Assembly: GCA_002633005.1 (NCBI GenBank)
Contig: NMRA01000258.1
Location: 493,966 to 538,546, forward strand
From: Phoronis australis
Lineage: Eukaryota > Phoronida > Phoronidae
Direction: 5' to 3'
DNA: 44,581 bases
This document shows, piece by piece, positions 20,897-31,930 of the stretch. Positions within the stretch are counted from its first letter, which is position 1. Every line of letters starts with the position of its first letter. The notes under the pieces were generated by a model. That model searched no databases. It saw only the letters and a list, made by a program, of their open reading frames with translations, and was not told the origin of the DNA. The position numbers and the translations under genes were made by a program.

Positions 20897-23800
20897 TTAT
20901 ACTGGTCCGGTATAAGAATTGGCAACACACGGCTCCGATGTATTTTCTGCCGTGCATGCACACGCACCCAATAGGTCAAAACGTTGGCCATGAGGACATG
21001 TTTGCAGTTCGGCAGTGTCCAGTGACTCCTGTACATGGTGGCAGTAGTATTGTTTACAATTGGTGTCTTTTTTCACGACACAGCGGTCTGGCGGATGGTC
21101 TTTCCCATTGTTGAACTTGAAACAAGCAAACTGTTGCTGGAACAAATAAGAACATTCTCTTCATCTTGAGCGAGAAACGACATTGCATTGTCGCAAGAGC
21201 TAGGTGTCTTACGACTTCGCTATTGGAGTTGGCTTGCGTTTCTGTTAGAGTTCTGGGATCTGGCACGATTCGAGAAGAGGAGATTTTTTGTTTATTTTGT
21301 AAGTAAGACCTCTATCTGTAAGCACCAGATAACATCACTCGGCCGAGAAATCAAAGTAACATTAAATTTTGGGCTACACGTATACTTTCCCCGTTGCACA
21401 AATAATTTAATAGGGTTGTGAGTAACCTTATCGCTTGTGCATTTACCCAAATTTCAGAAAAAAATTAGAATTAAACTTTGTAAAAGAAGAAAACGTGTAA
21501 AAATAAAATTTTACCTGACACCAAGTTTCCATTGATTACATAACGTGAACATGTCTGTTAGCAAAATTAATCAGCAAAACAACGGTATCGATAATATGAC
21601 CAAATTGCTTTTGATACAAATATTCAAGATGGCATCTCAAAAACCTTTAAGTTAAACTTTTCTGGATTATCTTCTTGTTTTTCTTTTATACACTTTTGAA
21701 TTTTTCATAAAACTCATAAAAGTATTGTTGTCTTACAGGCCTACCATTTTGTGAACGTGAAAGATTTCTAGAAACATTCATTACAGCGTATTTGCAGATA
21801 CGATGAAAAGTAAGCTTTAATGTTTTTACGGTTATACTTAGGTATGAGCTCATACAAATCGATACAAAAGTTTGAAGTTAAGTCCAGGGGCGGAAGCAGA
21901 ATATTGAGTTGGGGAGGGGAGAGGGGTGCCAGGGCACAGGAATAACCAGAATTTCGCCACATGCGCACGCACAGCATAAAATCTAGGGAAGCAAGGCTTT
22001 CGAATTCTTGAGTTCGTGGACTTTCTTGCAATTAAAAACAAGAGCAACGCGGAGCGTTGAAATGCGCCCACGAATGCATTGCAAATGGTGTGTTTCAGGG
22101 TTATTTATTTGTATCATAAAAATGGCCACAGGAACATGCTATATTTCATAAAAATATGTCAAGGAACTTCAGAGAAACAAAGGAAAACAGAATAAAATGA
22201 AATTGCAACTAGTGGGCACAGTGTCCGTTGGATCTGCCTGAAAGTCGTCGTCGTCTGTTGTTATCTTCATATAAATACACTAACTAAATTCAATAAAGGT
22301 CCTGCAGTGGATTTAGGAGATACAACTATGGGCGCAAAACAAAACTACCATTTGGAGGCGCCACAGTAGTCAGTCAAAGGTCGTCTTCACACTGAGAACA
22401 TACACTGTATATGCCAATTTTCAAATGATTTGGTTGATACAGGGATGGACGCCAAAAACAAGATTTGAAAACAGCAATAAAATTGCCACTAAGGGGCACA
22501 CTGGTAGTCGGATCCGTCCAAAAGTCGTCATCTTCCGTTGTTAACATCATATAAATATACTTACACAATCATGATCCTGCGAACGGTTTAGGAGATACAG
22601 CCATAGGCGCAAAAAAACAAAACTGCCACTAGGAGGCGCCACAGTAGTCGAAATCGTCGGAAAATCATGGTCAACCCTTCTCTTCATAGTAAGCATATAC
22701 ATGCCAATTTTCACAATTATCCTTTGAGCGGTTTGGTTGATAGACGGGTGGACGCACTGCAAAAACAGACTCGAAAACACTAAAAATGGCCACTAGGTGG
22801 CGCAAACTATGTCGAATCCATCTGAAAACGGGAGGATAACGTCATCTCACTAATAGGTGCCTACATACCAAGTTTCATGAAAATCCGTTCAGGACTTTTG
22901 AAGACTTTACAAAGGTAAGCGTAAAAAACTAAAATTGTCACTAGGGGGCACACCGGTAGTCGGATCCGTTCGAAAGTTCGCACATGCCGTCCCATTCATG
23001 AATGGAACATATGTGCCAAATTTCATGAACGCCGGTATGTCAAAGGGTTTTGGAGATAAAGCACCGGACGCCGGACGGACGCCGCCCGCACGGACGGACG
23101 GACGTACGAAGATGACGGCATAATGCGTCCACATATAAATATGTGGGCGCATAAAAACGTAAACGGGGTTTGTTCAAGGCTTATGCATTGTGCATTCGCC
23201 CCCTGTGTGCGCATATACGCTTCTCGGCAATTCGCACCCTGAACTGCCAAATGGTATGTGAGAATTTTAAGGGGGGCTTGGCCCCCTCCCCCCCTAAATC
23301 CGCCACTGAACTCATATAGTGAAATGAAGTAGTATTCCTGAAAGTGACGTAACAGCCTAATGGATTTGGAGAACAATCTCAGCCTCATCTACAGGGGCAG
23401 ACCCGTATTCTGATTCTTTCATGATAGGCTTAAATATAACACAAATTTGACAAAAGGTGCCCCTGGTTATAGCAAGCAACATTAATGGGGCCGGCCCGGA
23501 CTACACGACGATGGAACTTTCCTTTGTCCTGGAGATAAGAAAGCGCATGACCTAGTTTTAGAAATCAAGCATATTTTCGTGTTTGTCATTGATGTCGGGA
23601 AGGCGAAGAATTTGAGATCACGCATCCACGGGTATTTTTCCAATTTATCAAACTTTTTCACGTCGGAGTTGCAGCCCACAGCTCAACACTAATTCTTCGT
23701 TGACAATGGAAGGAGGAATAATCAAGTGATGCCACCGAGAAAAACTTGTACAACAAATAACATGTGAAACTCCAGTGGCACGGAAACGAGGCAGCAAATG

Positions 23801-24465
23801 TCCCTGATGGCATTGTGAGTAAATACAACGAAATTTGAGTGTGCCTGTGTATTACGGGACGGCCCTATTACGATGACATAATAGCTCAAGAGTGACAATG
23901 CACAAGCTCCTAGGGACTATGATGGCGGACAAGTAATAACGCAAGTCAGTAGAGTTTCAAACTATATAATATGACGACTTTATTAACTATACAAACATGT
24001 TATTATTGGTCCGTTACCATGTAATTATTGTAAATTGTGTCGCCACTGTACAAAGGTCAACCATCAACATCTCAATACGTTTATCGAATGACAAGTAACA
24101 CGCTCCTCAGTTTCACATCTACATATGAAAGAGCGCAAACCAGCAGTCTAACATAATTAACGCGTAGACCAGATGGTGATCCCACGGTAATTATATGCAA
24201 ATGACATATACAATGGCAGTTACAGGGGTCATATTTCTAGTTATCAGATGATAAATCCGCTGGGGGAGCTTTCACGCTAGTGTTGGCTTAGGTCGTCACT
24301 GAGGCTACCACAGGTACACTCTTCCAAAGGTTTCTCGAGATATTTAGCCTTCCATCTAACCAATGAAGTCCTGTCCCTGGTGTCATTTATAAACGTACTC
24401 ACCCCTGGGGACTGAGCCCACACCATCGCGACTATAGCCAGAACCACACTTACTGCAGTCTTCAT
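20897..24465 (-). CDS. Secreted eight-cysteine protein, copy A (two exons)
   Basis: Exon 1 (24465-24403) encodes a signal peptide, MKTAVSVVLAIVAMVWA, then QSPG, and ends at a strong GTGAGT donor in phase 0. Exon 2 (21136-20897) follows a TTGTTCCAG acceptor in phase 0, begins QQFACF and ends in TAA. Joined, they give 100 aa (about 83 mature). Cysteines are at 26, 40, 48, 53, 68, 80, 82 and 91; spacing C-x13-C-x7-C-x4-C-x14-C-x11-C-x-C-x8-C. The CKQYYC and TCPHGQRFDLLGAC segments faintly recall the peritrophin-A/CBM14 chitin-binding pattern, but spacing differs and I do not assign the family. One N-glycosylation sequon (NTS, 86-88). The 3.27-kb intron holds a nested transposon. Extra small exons between the two cannot be excluded. 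I do not recognise a named homologue; extracellular location is inferred from the signal peptide. Confidence 0.72.
21885..23308. mobile_element. DNA-transposon-like insertion with CAGGGGCGGA ends, carrying a nested element
   Basis: The left end CAGGGGCGGAAGCAG (21885-) and the right end CTAAATCCGCCACTG (to 23308) are imperfect inverted termini of a kind common in hAT-like non-autonomous elements. Unit B of the segmental duplication lacks the block (compare around 28780-28815), so unit B serves as the empty site. No clear 8-bp target duplication is visible. Much of the interior is a second element (22063-23151). The low-complexity G/C runs flanking the ends are part of the insert. Confidence 0.65.
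22063..23151 (-). mobile_element. CTCF-box repeat element, reverse copy
   Basis: It is bounded by TGCGCCCAC (22063-22071) and GTGGGCGCA (23143-23151), a perfect 9-bp inverted pair. The boxes read in reverse orientation (consensus TTGCCACTAGGGGGCAC): 22203, ~22345, 22483, 22623, 22787 and 22935. The end near 23080 carries a GGAC-rich microsatellite, matching in reverse the GTCCGGCG end of the forward element at 16525. Boxes at 22623 (CTGCCACTAGGAGGCGC) and 22787 (TGGCCACTAGGTGGCGC) are the closest to the CTCF consensus. No ORF fits a transposase. Confidence 0.8.
23480..23690 (-). pseudogene. THAP-like zinc-finger remnant in unit A
   Basis: On the - strand a frame reads VGCNSDVKKFDKLEK...KFFAFPTSM followed by a Cys-containing tail. 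A stop lies just upstream, where the unit B copy still has FCVVGC. The C-x3-C start, a basic stretch and an FxFPT block resemble the beginning of a THAP domain. The downstream C-x2-H half is not recognisable. It lies inside the intron of the secreted gene, so it is probably a relic of a transposon or retrocopy. The family assignment is weak. Confidence 0.3.
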
Positions 24466-25490
24466 TTTGACTCTGGAACGTACGGTTATTGAAGTTGGCT
24501 TCGTCGGAACAGTACTTAGAAAACTCAAGTTCAGTAACAAATGAAAATGTAAGCCTGTTACAATGACAACATCGTGGAACTCGTTTTACGTACGTTTCAA
24601 AAGCATAAAGTGGGTATTTTAAAAACTGCCTGGGATAAAGCAAAAGCCATGATTGGATCTGGTTTGGTTTTATGTTGGACATGATCAGTTCGGAGGTGCA
24701 GTGTTTTTTTAAAGTTGCTTACTTTTTCAAAAAAATAAACCTATTCGAGACGAGCAAAAATAATGCGGGATTCTTTCACTCATCACTGGGCAAATCATAG
24801 CGTTTCTTACTTTGTGTCTTTGTGCAACTTTTTAAAAAGCACGTGAGATCTTGGCTGAAATACCGGAGAGGGCGTTTTTGTCAGTGACATAAGGGCTCAA
24901 ATGAACCAGAACTAGCTATACGCTTTTTGGCAGAGCTGTAAGCTGTGATTTCATATTTTACCCGATTTGGGAGAGAGTTTTGATGCTCTTATCGAAACAA
25001 ATGTAAAATCCTGAAAATTCCACCGTTTAAAAATATTTGATTCTGTTCTCTTCGAGTAGGCCTACGTCATGTTAAACGCCTTTTTTGTTTACAAAAATAA
25101 ATCCAAAATGGTATGTTCGACAGTGTTCACGAAACAGAGGATACTTACCACGTTCACGATGCGATCAAAACTAATTGATAGTGCTATAGTTCAGGTGTGT
25201 TAAATGATATGTCGAACACTTGAGCTTGTGTTTATATTTTTACACGCACACGATGATTTATGGCCAGCGACACCAGCACTTGTGAATTCTAAGTAGAATA
25301 AAGTGCTGTTTACACTACAAAAGTTGACACAGATCAGCTGACACGGAACGAGATGATCGACCCAAGTATTGGTGTCACGATGAACATGCATGAGGACTGA
25401 CACGGAGCAAATTGACACGACGGTGACAACTTCACTCGTTTGTGGGTAGTAGAGCAACTTGCGCCCGATCATCTTGGTTCGTGTCAACTA
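24466..25490 (-). promoter_or_regulatory. 5' flank of secreted gene copy A, conserved with copy B
   Basis: The 1 kb upstream of the start codon (to about 25490) aligns with the corresponding flank of copy B (30068-31045). An AT-rich TTTAAAATA on the - strand near 24613-24622, about 150 bp from the ATG, is a possible TATA box. The transcription start is unknown. Conservation may only reflect the recent duplication. Confidence 0.3.
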
Positions 25491-26700
25491 TATGCCTTAA
25501 CGTGAAACTTGCGGCAACGCGGAAGGATCTTTATTGTACTTGCGCAAAAAACGCACACACACGCACACGTACACAACGGAGACGTCACTCGTCTTTTAGG
25601 ACCATAAATCGTTATATCTTATGAGAAATTGGATTGTCGGTCAATTGAGCCCTGAAGAAGTTTTACGCTCCCAATCTGAGGCTCTTATATTTCGCTCGTA
25701 ATTTTAACAAGTTGTCATTAGATTTAAGTACCAGTCTACATGTTGATGTTGTTGTGCTGCAAATGGTTTGTTGTTCAAATGTCTTGAATAAAGAATGAGT
25801 GATTTACCACCAAAATTTAGAAATTATACTGCATTACCCTCCCAAAAACCGTTTTGAACCTATGTTTTTTGTAATGTTATTTGTCATCTGCACGCACTGA
25901 TAAGAGTAAAAGAATGAAACGTGACCTAAATATGGAAAAGCATGGAAATTTTAACAAATAAAAACATTGTCAGGCAACCTGTTAGATATATATGATTTTG
26001 GCTCCTCAATATAAACTAAAACGGACTAATTCAAAGGCAACAAAGAGAACACCTGCGATTGTCTTGGATCAATCTGTTTTGTAAGTCAACTGCGTTTGAC
26101 TTTTTAGCATGCACCAACAACGCATTAATAAATGGTCTCTTGTAACTGACCGAGGATGGAAATCCGACGTCAGATTTTATTTTTTTGTTGTAATTACGAC
26201 GATCCTGAGTTGCTTTTTGGCCAGAAAGTTTGGGAATCAGTGTCGTCCCTTTACGCTTTAGTCGTGCAGGTTTGGCTCAATGTGAAATCACCATGATCAA
26301 ACGAACAATAAATATATGACAAGAAGAAACTACAAATTCAGTTTTGAAAAATTTAAAACATGGATTAGGAATTCATGGAAAGCGGCGTACGAAATCACCT
26401 TCGAGTCAAATATACGCCAATACATCGTGAAATGGAATTTGCAAAGGGGTACTTCTCATATACTGATCTTTAGTTATGTGATACCCAAAGAAGAAAGGAA
26501 AATATGACATTCGTAATTCATACTGCAAATACAACCAGTGAAATCCCCGAGTGTAATTCCTGTCACTGTACCAATGTTCAGTTCTGTCTCTTGGTGTTCA
26601 GTTTGCTTCCTAAGTGCCATGAAGATATGAGATTGTAGAGAGACTACTCGAGCGAGTATATCAAGGTGTCTAACATAAAGTGCAGTCGTACAGGGAAGTT
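25491..26700. other. Segment present in unit A only
   Basis: After CGCCCGATCATCTT the two duplication units part. Unit A has about 1.2 kb here, where unit B has about 150 bp of different sequence. There is a short CA-rich tract near 25550-25580. No gene or transposon end was recognised. It is either an insertion in A or a deletion in B. Confidence 0.5.
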
Positions 26701-26776
26701 TGTGTCAACCAAGGGCTGCTACCGAACTGTACTGTATACAAAAAAGTGTTCGAAAGAGAGTCATTATACACTCGGT

Positions 26777-26930
26777 TGCCAAATTCAGTAGGACATGTTT
26801 CATCATCAAGCAATAGACGAAATAAACGTGGAAGAAGAGAAATAAATAGTGAAATGAACGGTAACAGCAGGTAGAGGGGCATATACGCTCATTTCACCTG
26901 TTACCCGATGAGACAGATGTTTCCAAATAT
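26777..26930. mobile_element. Small foldback MITE, copy in unit A
   Basis: GTTTCATCATCAAGC...AATGAACG faces GCTCATTTCACCTGTTACCCGATGAGA as an imperfect inverted pair. The equivalent element in unit B (31196-31347) is better preserved, so the insertion predates the segmental duplication. Confidence 0.65.
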
Positions 26931-27805
26931 AGCAACTATCTTAACTTGTTTGTACGTGCAGAGACTGTTATTCCTCCGATACTGAATGCGCTGTAGGCCT
27001 GCGTGTAGATGTCACACTGTTATAATGCTTTTAAGAACATTTGACTCATTCAAAATCCTATTTGCATACATGAAATACTTTTCTTCACGTTCATCAATCA
27101 GACATTTTCTATATACCCGGTATAGACAAATCTTGCGAGACTCCGTGGGACAGCTCAGATGTCCGTTACACCAACCACATCAACAGGACAGTTCTTTCCA
27201 TTATTTTAGTGTGTACAAGGTCTCAGACGCAGCTAACGACGCATGTAACCAGATTATATGACGAGAAAAGCATTTGAATGCTACGTAATTAAGGTGATGA
27301 ATAACGTGAATAGCAAACACGACTGGATTATCATTATATTTTGAGTTTCCCAGAAAATTCGGAATGGGCGTTGAGTCGACGGAGAATGGTCAGTAACTCG
27401 GACGTACAATATTCAGTGTTTTCGTGTAAAGCGTGATGTAATTACAACTGAGTGTCTCAATTGTACAAAATGCCTGTTCTTCATACTCGCAGCAGCCCTC
27501 TCACGTAGTTAGAAGTGCTGTTTTGTTCACAATATAAGGACTATTGAATTTCCATTACCGTGACGTTACGTGCAGCAGATGTCATGTACGTTTATGAATG
27601 ATCCTAACTAAACTGTACATTAGAGTCATAAATAGAGAAAAATAACTTTCTAGTGCAGTTACTAAAATTTTGTTTTGTATCTGTCTGGTGTTGTGCACGG
27701 GATATGCTTGTATTGTAATATTTTGGTGGCAAAAACTTCAACTTTTTCTGGTTCATACGCTGGTTTTATTCTCTGTAAATCAAAATCAGTGAAATCGTCA
27801 AATTC

Positions 27806-30067
27806 TTATGCCGGTCCGGTATAAGAAACGGCAATACACTCTGTCTTGAATGCCGTGCATGCACACGCAGCCAGTAAGTCAAAACTTTGGCCCTCGGGAC
27901 ATGTTTGCAGTTTTGCATTGTCCGCTGATTTGGTTACATTGTAGCAGTAGTATTCTTTACAATCGGTGTCTTTTGTCACGACACAGCGGTCTGGCGGTTG
28001 GTCTCCCCCGTTCTTGAAATTGAAACAAGCAAAGGGTTGCTGGAATAAATGAGGACATTCTCTTCATACATGTATTAAGCGAGAAACAACATCGTATTGT
28101 CGCTAGGAGTAGGTGTCTTTCGATTTCCCTATTGTAGTTGGCGTGCGTTTTTGTTAGAGTTTTGAAATCCGGAACGATTTGGAGAGAAAAGCAGACTTTT
28201 TATTTATTTTATAAGTAACGCCTATAAGTATAAGCACCAGATAGCATTACTGGGCCGAGAAATCAAAGTAACATTATATTCTGGGCCACATGTACACCCT
28301 CCCCCCATTGCACAAACAATTTAATAGGGTCGTGAATAACCTTATCGCTTGTGCATTTATCCAAATTGCAAACAAAACTAGAATTAAACTTCGTAAGAGA
28401 ATAAAGCGTGTAAAAATAAACTTTTACCAGACCCCAAGATTTCATTGATTGTGTAACGTGACCATGTCTTTTCAGCAAAATTAATCATAAACAAAGGTAC
28501 GTACGTAGCAAAACAATGGTATCGATAACATAGCCAAATTGCTTTTTATACAAATATTCAAGATGGCATCTCAAATGTAAGTTACACATTTCTGAATTAT
28601 TTTCTCGTTTTTCTTTTATGCACTTTTTAATTTTTTCACAAGTCTTATAAAAGTATCGTTGTCCTATACCATTTTATGACGTGAAACATTTTTAAAAACA
28701 TTCATTACAGCGTTTTTGAATATAACATGAAAAGTAAGCTAAATGGTTTTAAGGTTACTTACTCCTGAGCCACACAAGTGGATACAAATAAGTTATTAGT
28801 TTAAAACAAAGAGTGAAATGAAGTAGTATTCGTGAAAGTGCCGTGACGAGACATTTACACTAACAGTCGAATTGACTTGGAGAACATTCTCGGTAACATG
28901 TACAGTGGCAGACCCGTATTCTGGTTGTTTTAAGGTAGGCTAAAGTAAAACACAGATAGATCTGACAAAAGGTGCCCGTGGTTGTAGCGAGCAAAATTAA
29001 TACCAGGGTCGTCCCGGATTACACGGCAATAGAACTCTCCTCAGTCTTCGAGATAAGAAAGCGCTTGAATTAATTTTGGAAATCAGGCACGTTTTCGGGT
29101 CTCTCATCGATGTCGGGAAGGTGAAAATTTTCAAATAATAATAAACTTTATTAAAGAGGATAAAAATACAATAAATGTAAAACATGCTTTAGCCAAAGGC
29201 TAATATCCAGCATGGGGATTTTTCCCGTTTGTCAAACTTTTTCACGTCGAACTTGCAACCCACAACACAGAAATACTTCATTGGCATTTTAAAGACGAAT
29301 AGAGTAATGCAACCGAGAAAAACTTGTAAAGAATCAAACAAAAAATAACATGTGAAATTCCAGTGGCACGAAAACGAGGCAGCAAATGTGCCTGACTGAT
29401 GTTTACGGCATTGTGGGTAAATACAGCGAGATTCGATTGTGGCTGTGTAATCCTGGACGGCCCTATTACGATGATATAATAACAGTTCAAGAGTGAAAAT
29501 ACACATGTCCCTAGAGGACTAAGATGGTGGACAAATAATAATGCGACTAAGTAGATTTCCATTCTATATATGACGACTTTATTGACTGTACAATCGCGTT
29601 ATTATTAGTCCGCTACCAAGTTATTGTAAATTGTGCCGCCAGTGTACAAAGGTCAACCATCAACATCTCAATACGTTTAGCGAATGACAAGTAACACGCT
29701 TCTCAGTATAGTCTCACATCTACATATGAAAGAGCGCAAACCAGTAGACCTAGTATATCATAACGCGGAGACCAGATGGTGATCCTACGGTAATTATATG
29801 CAAATGACATATGCAATGGCAGTTACAGTGGCCATATTTCTAGTTATCAGATGATAAATCCGCTAGGGGAGCATTCACGCTGGTGTTGGCTTACGTAGAC
29901 AGGCTAGCACAGGTACATGTAGACTGTTCCAAGTAATTAAATGTGTCTCGAGATATTTAGCCTTCCATCTAGGTGTCCCTGGAGTCATTTATAAACGTAC
30001 TCACCCCTGGGGACTGAGCCCACACCATCGCGACTATAGCCAGAACCACACTTACTACAGTCTTCAT
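27806..30067 (-). CDS. Secreted eight-cysteine protein, copy B (two exons)
   Basis: Exon 1 (30067-30005) gives MKTVVSVVLAIVAMVWA then QSPG and a GTGAGT donor. Exon 2 (28039-27806) follows a TTTATTCCAG acceptor and begins QPFACF. Phases are 0/0 and the product is 98 aa. All eight cysteines of copy A are kept, including CKEYYC and TCPEGQSFDLLAACAC. The last loop is two residues shorter, an in-frame 6-nt difference. Many substitutions are at exposed-looking positions, and the sequon has moved to NVT. The intron (1.97 kb) is shorter than in A because the nested transposon is absent. An intact frame and cysteine skeleton in both copies, against indel-rich flanks, argue that both are or were recently functional. 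Family and role are unknown. Confidence 0.72.
29035..29300 (-). pseudogene. THAP-like zinc-finger remnant in unit B, split by a LINE tail
   Basis: On the - strand MPMKYFCVVGCKFDVKKFD (from about 29290) runs for 25 residues. It is then cut by a ~80-bp LINE 3' end, and the homologous frame resumes with FTFPTSMRDPKTC. C-x3-C plus FTFP is THAP-like; the rest of the domain is not clear. Compared with unit A, this copy keeps the start but gained the insertion. Confidence 0.3.
29137..29215 (-). mobile_element. Very short 5'-truncated LINE 3' end
   Basis: AATAATAATAAACTTTATTA and the following ~60 bp, up to ATCCAGCATGG, are almost identical to 37160-37240, the 3' end of the LINE fragment in the PGP intron. 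The ATAATA tail is on the + strand left side, so the element is in - orientation. It is absent from unit A, so it post-dates the duplication. Confidence 0.85.
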
Positions 30068-31195
30068 TTTGACTCTGGAACGTACGGTTATTGAAGTTAG
30101 CTTCGTCGGAACAGTACTTAGGAAACTTCAGTAACAAATGAAAATGTAAGAATTTCTGTTACAATGACAACAGCGTGGAACTCGTTTTACGTGCGTTTCA
30201 AAAGCATAAAGTGGGTATTTTTAAAACTCCCTGGAATAAAGCAAAAGCCATGATTGGATCTGGTTTGGTTTTTTGTTGGACACGATCAATTCGGAGGTGC
30301 GGGTTTTTTTAAGTTGCGTATTTTTTCAAAAAAGAAAATCCATTCGAGACGAGCAAAAATAATGCGTGATTCTTTCACTCATCGCTGGGCAAATCATAGC
30401 GTTTCAGACCTTACATATGTACTTTTGTGCAGCTTTTCAAAAATCACACGAGATTTTGGCTGAAATTGATATGCCGGAGTGGGAGTGTTTGGCGGTGAGA
30501 TAAGGGCTCGAAATGACTTAAAGTACAGACCAGAACCAGCTATGCTTTTCGGTAGAAGCTGTAGGCTGTGATTTTATATTTTACCCGATTTACAGTGTGA
30601 GACAGTTTTGATGCTCTTACCAAAACAAATGTGAAATGCTAAAAACTCCCGAGACAATTCGAAAGCATTTGTTTCTCTACTCTCCGAGCATATGGTACGT
30701 CGTACGAAACCCCTTTTCTGTTTACAAAAATAAGTCCACAATGGTATGTTCGACAGTGTACACGAAACAGAGGATACTTACCACGTTCGCGGTCCAACCA
30801 AAACTAATTGGTGTGCTACGTATGTGGAACATTTGAGCTTGTATTTATATTTTTACACGCACACAACGATTTATGGCCAGCGATACCAGCACTTGTGACT
30901 TCAAAGTAGATCAAAGTGCCGTCGCTTACACTACCAAATTTGACAAGATCAGCTGACACAGAACGAGATGATCGAGCCCAAGTATGTGTCACCCGTTTGT
31001 GAGGTGGAACAACTTTCGCCCGATCATCTTTCGGTCGAAATTTTGCGCGACACTTTCACCACAATAATTTTCGCGCAATTTTACGATTGGCCAGTCAGCT
31101 GTTCAATATTATGTTTTCCAACTTTAACACTGACCAATATTTATTTTGTTCGGAAATTGTCAGATATTACACACAGTTTACTGTAATAGCCGCTA

Positions 31196-31347
31196 TATTT
31201 CGAAACGACACGTCTCATCATCAGGCAATAGGTGAAATGAACGCGGAAGAAGCGAAATAAACAGTAAAATAAATATAACACCAGGTAGAGGGGCATAGAC
31301 GCTCATTTCACCTGTTACCTGATGATGAGTCATGTCCTTTCGAAATA
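31196..31347. mobile_element. Small foldback MITE, copy in unit B
   Basis: TATTTCGAAA (31196-31205) and TTTCGAAATA (31338-31347) bound arms that pair over about 45 bp (CTCATCATCAGG / CCTGATGATGAG, GGTGAAATGA / TCATTTCACC). It is 152 bp long with no ORF. The element is shared with unit A. Confidence 0.8.
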
Positions 31348-31842
31348 CAGCAACTTGTTTACCTTGTAGAGTTTGCATGCTCCGCGCCAGTCCGCGGTAC
31401 TGAATGCACAGCGGGCCTGCGTGACTCCACTCCATCATGTTTTTAATAACATTTGACTCATTCAAAATCAGACATGAGATGCTTTTCTTCACGTTCATCA
31501 AACAGAAATTTTGAATTTATAAATATATCTTGCAAGATTCCGTGGGATAGTTCAGGTGTCCGTTACATGCTTGAAACCGTGTCAATAAGACTATAGTTTC
31601 CACATTGTTTCAGAGTGTATAAGGTCACAGACGCAGTTAACAACACATTTAACTACGTTATATGACGAGAAAAAACATTCGAGTGTTACATGAGGTGACG
31701 AATAACATGAATATGAAACGTGACTGGATTGGCATTATCTTTTTAGTGTCCTCAATCGTAAGACGAGTACGGTGCATTTATGGTCTGCCTACATTTGCTA
31801 CTTTATGAAAACGGTTTAGTTAGACAAGGCTAATGGCACTGA

Positions 31843-31930
31843 ATCATGGACAACAGGGCCATATCAGGGACAACTAAACGATTTGTATCATGGACAATAG
31901 AGCCATATGAGGGACAACTAAACGATTTGT
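31843..31930 (+). repeat. Two-copy 44-bp direct repeat
   Basis: ATCATGGACAA...CTAAACGATTTGT occurs twice in tandem (31843 and 31887) with a few substitutions. It lies just beyond the end of unit B. Confidence 0.9.

Larger units (their letters stand above)
20298..27345. repeat. Tandem segmental duplication, unit A
   Basis: Starting at TTCGGAATGGG (20298), this unit aligns in the same order and orientation with 27358-31740. Shared landmarks include CCCTCTCACGTA (20429 / 27497), the cysteine-rich exon, the THAP-like stretch, the signal-peptide exon, CGCCCGATCATCTT and a foldback MITE. Unit A is about 7.0 kb. It has two extra segments relative to unit B: the nested transposon at 21885-23308 and about 1.2 kb at 25490-26700. 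Divergence is moderate, with many small indels outside coding exons. Confidence 0.9.
27358..31740. repeat. Tandem segmental duplication, unit B
   Basis: This direct repeat of unit A starts at TTCGGAATGGG (27358) immediately after unit A ends, and runs to about GACTGGATTGGCATTATC (31740). It lacks the nested transposon of A and carries a short LINE tail (29137-29215) that A lacks, so insertions occurred on both sides after the duplication. Confidence 0.9.

Noticed and set aside
23023-23388. 121-aa ORF on - strand
   Set aside because: It spans transposon ends and a GGAC-type microsatellite, and its frame shows no domain.
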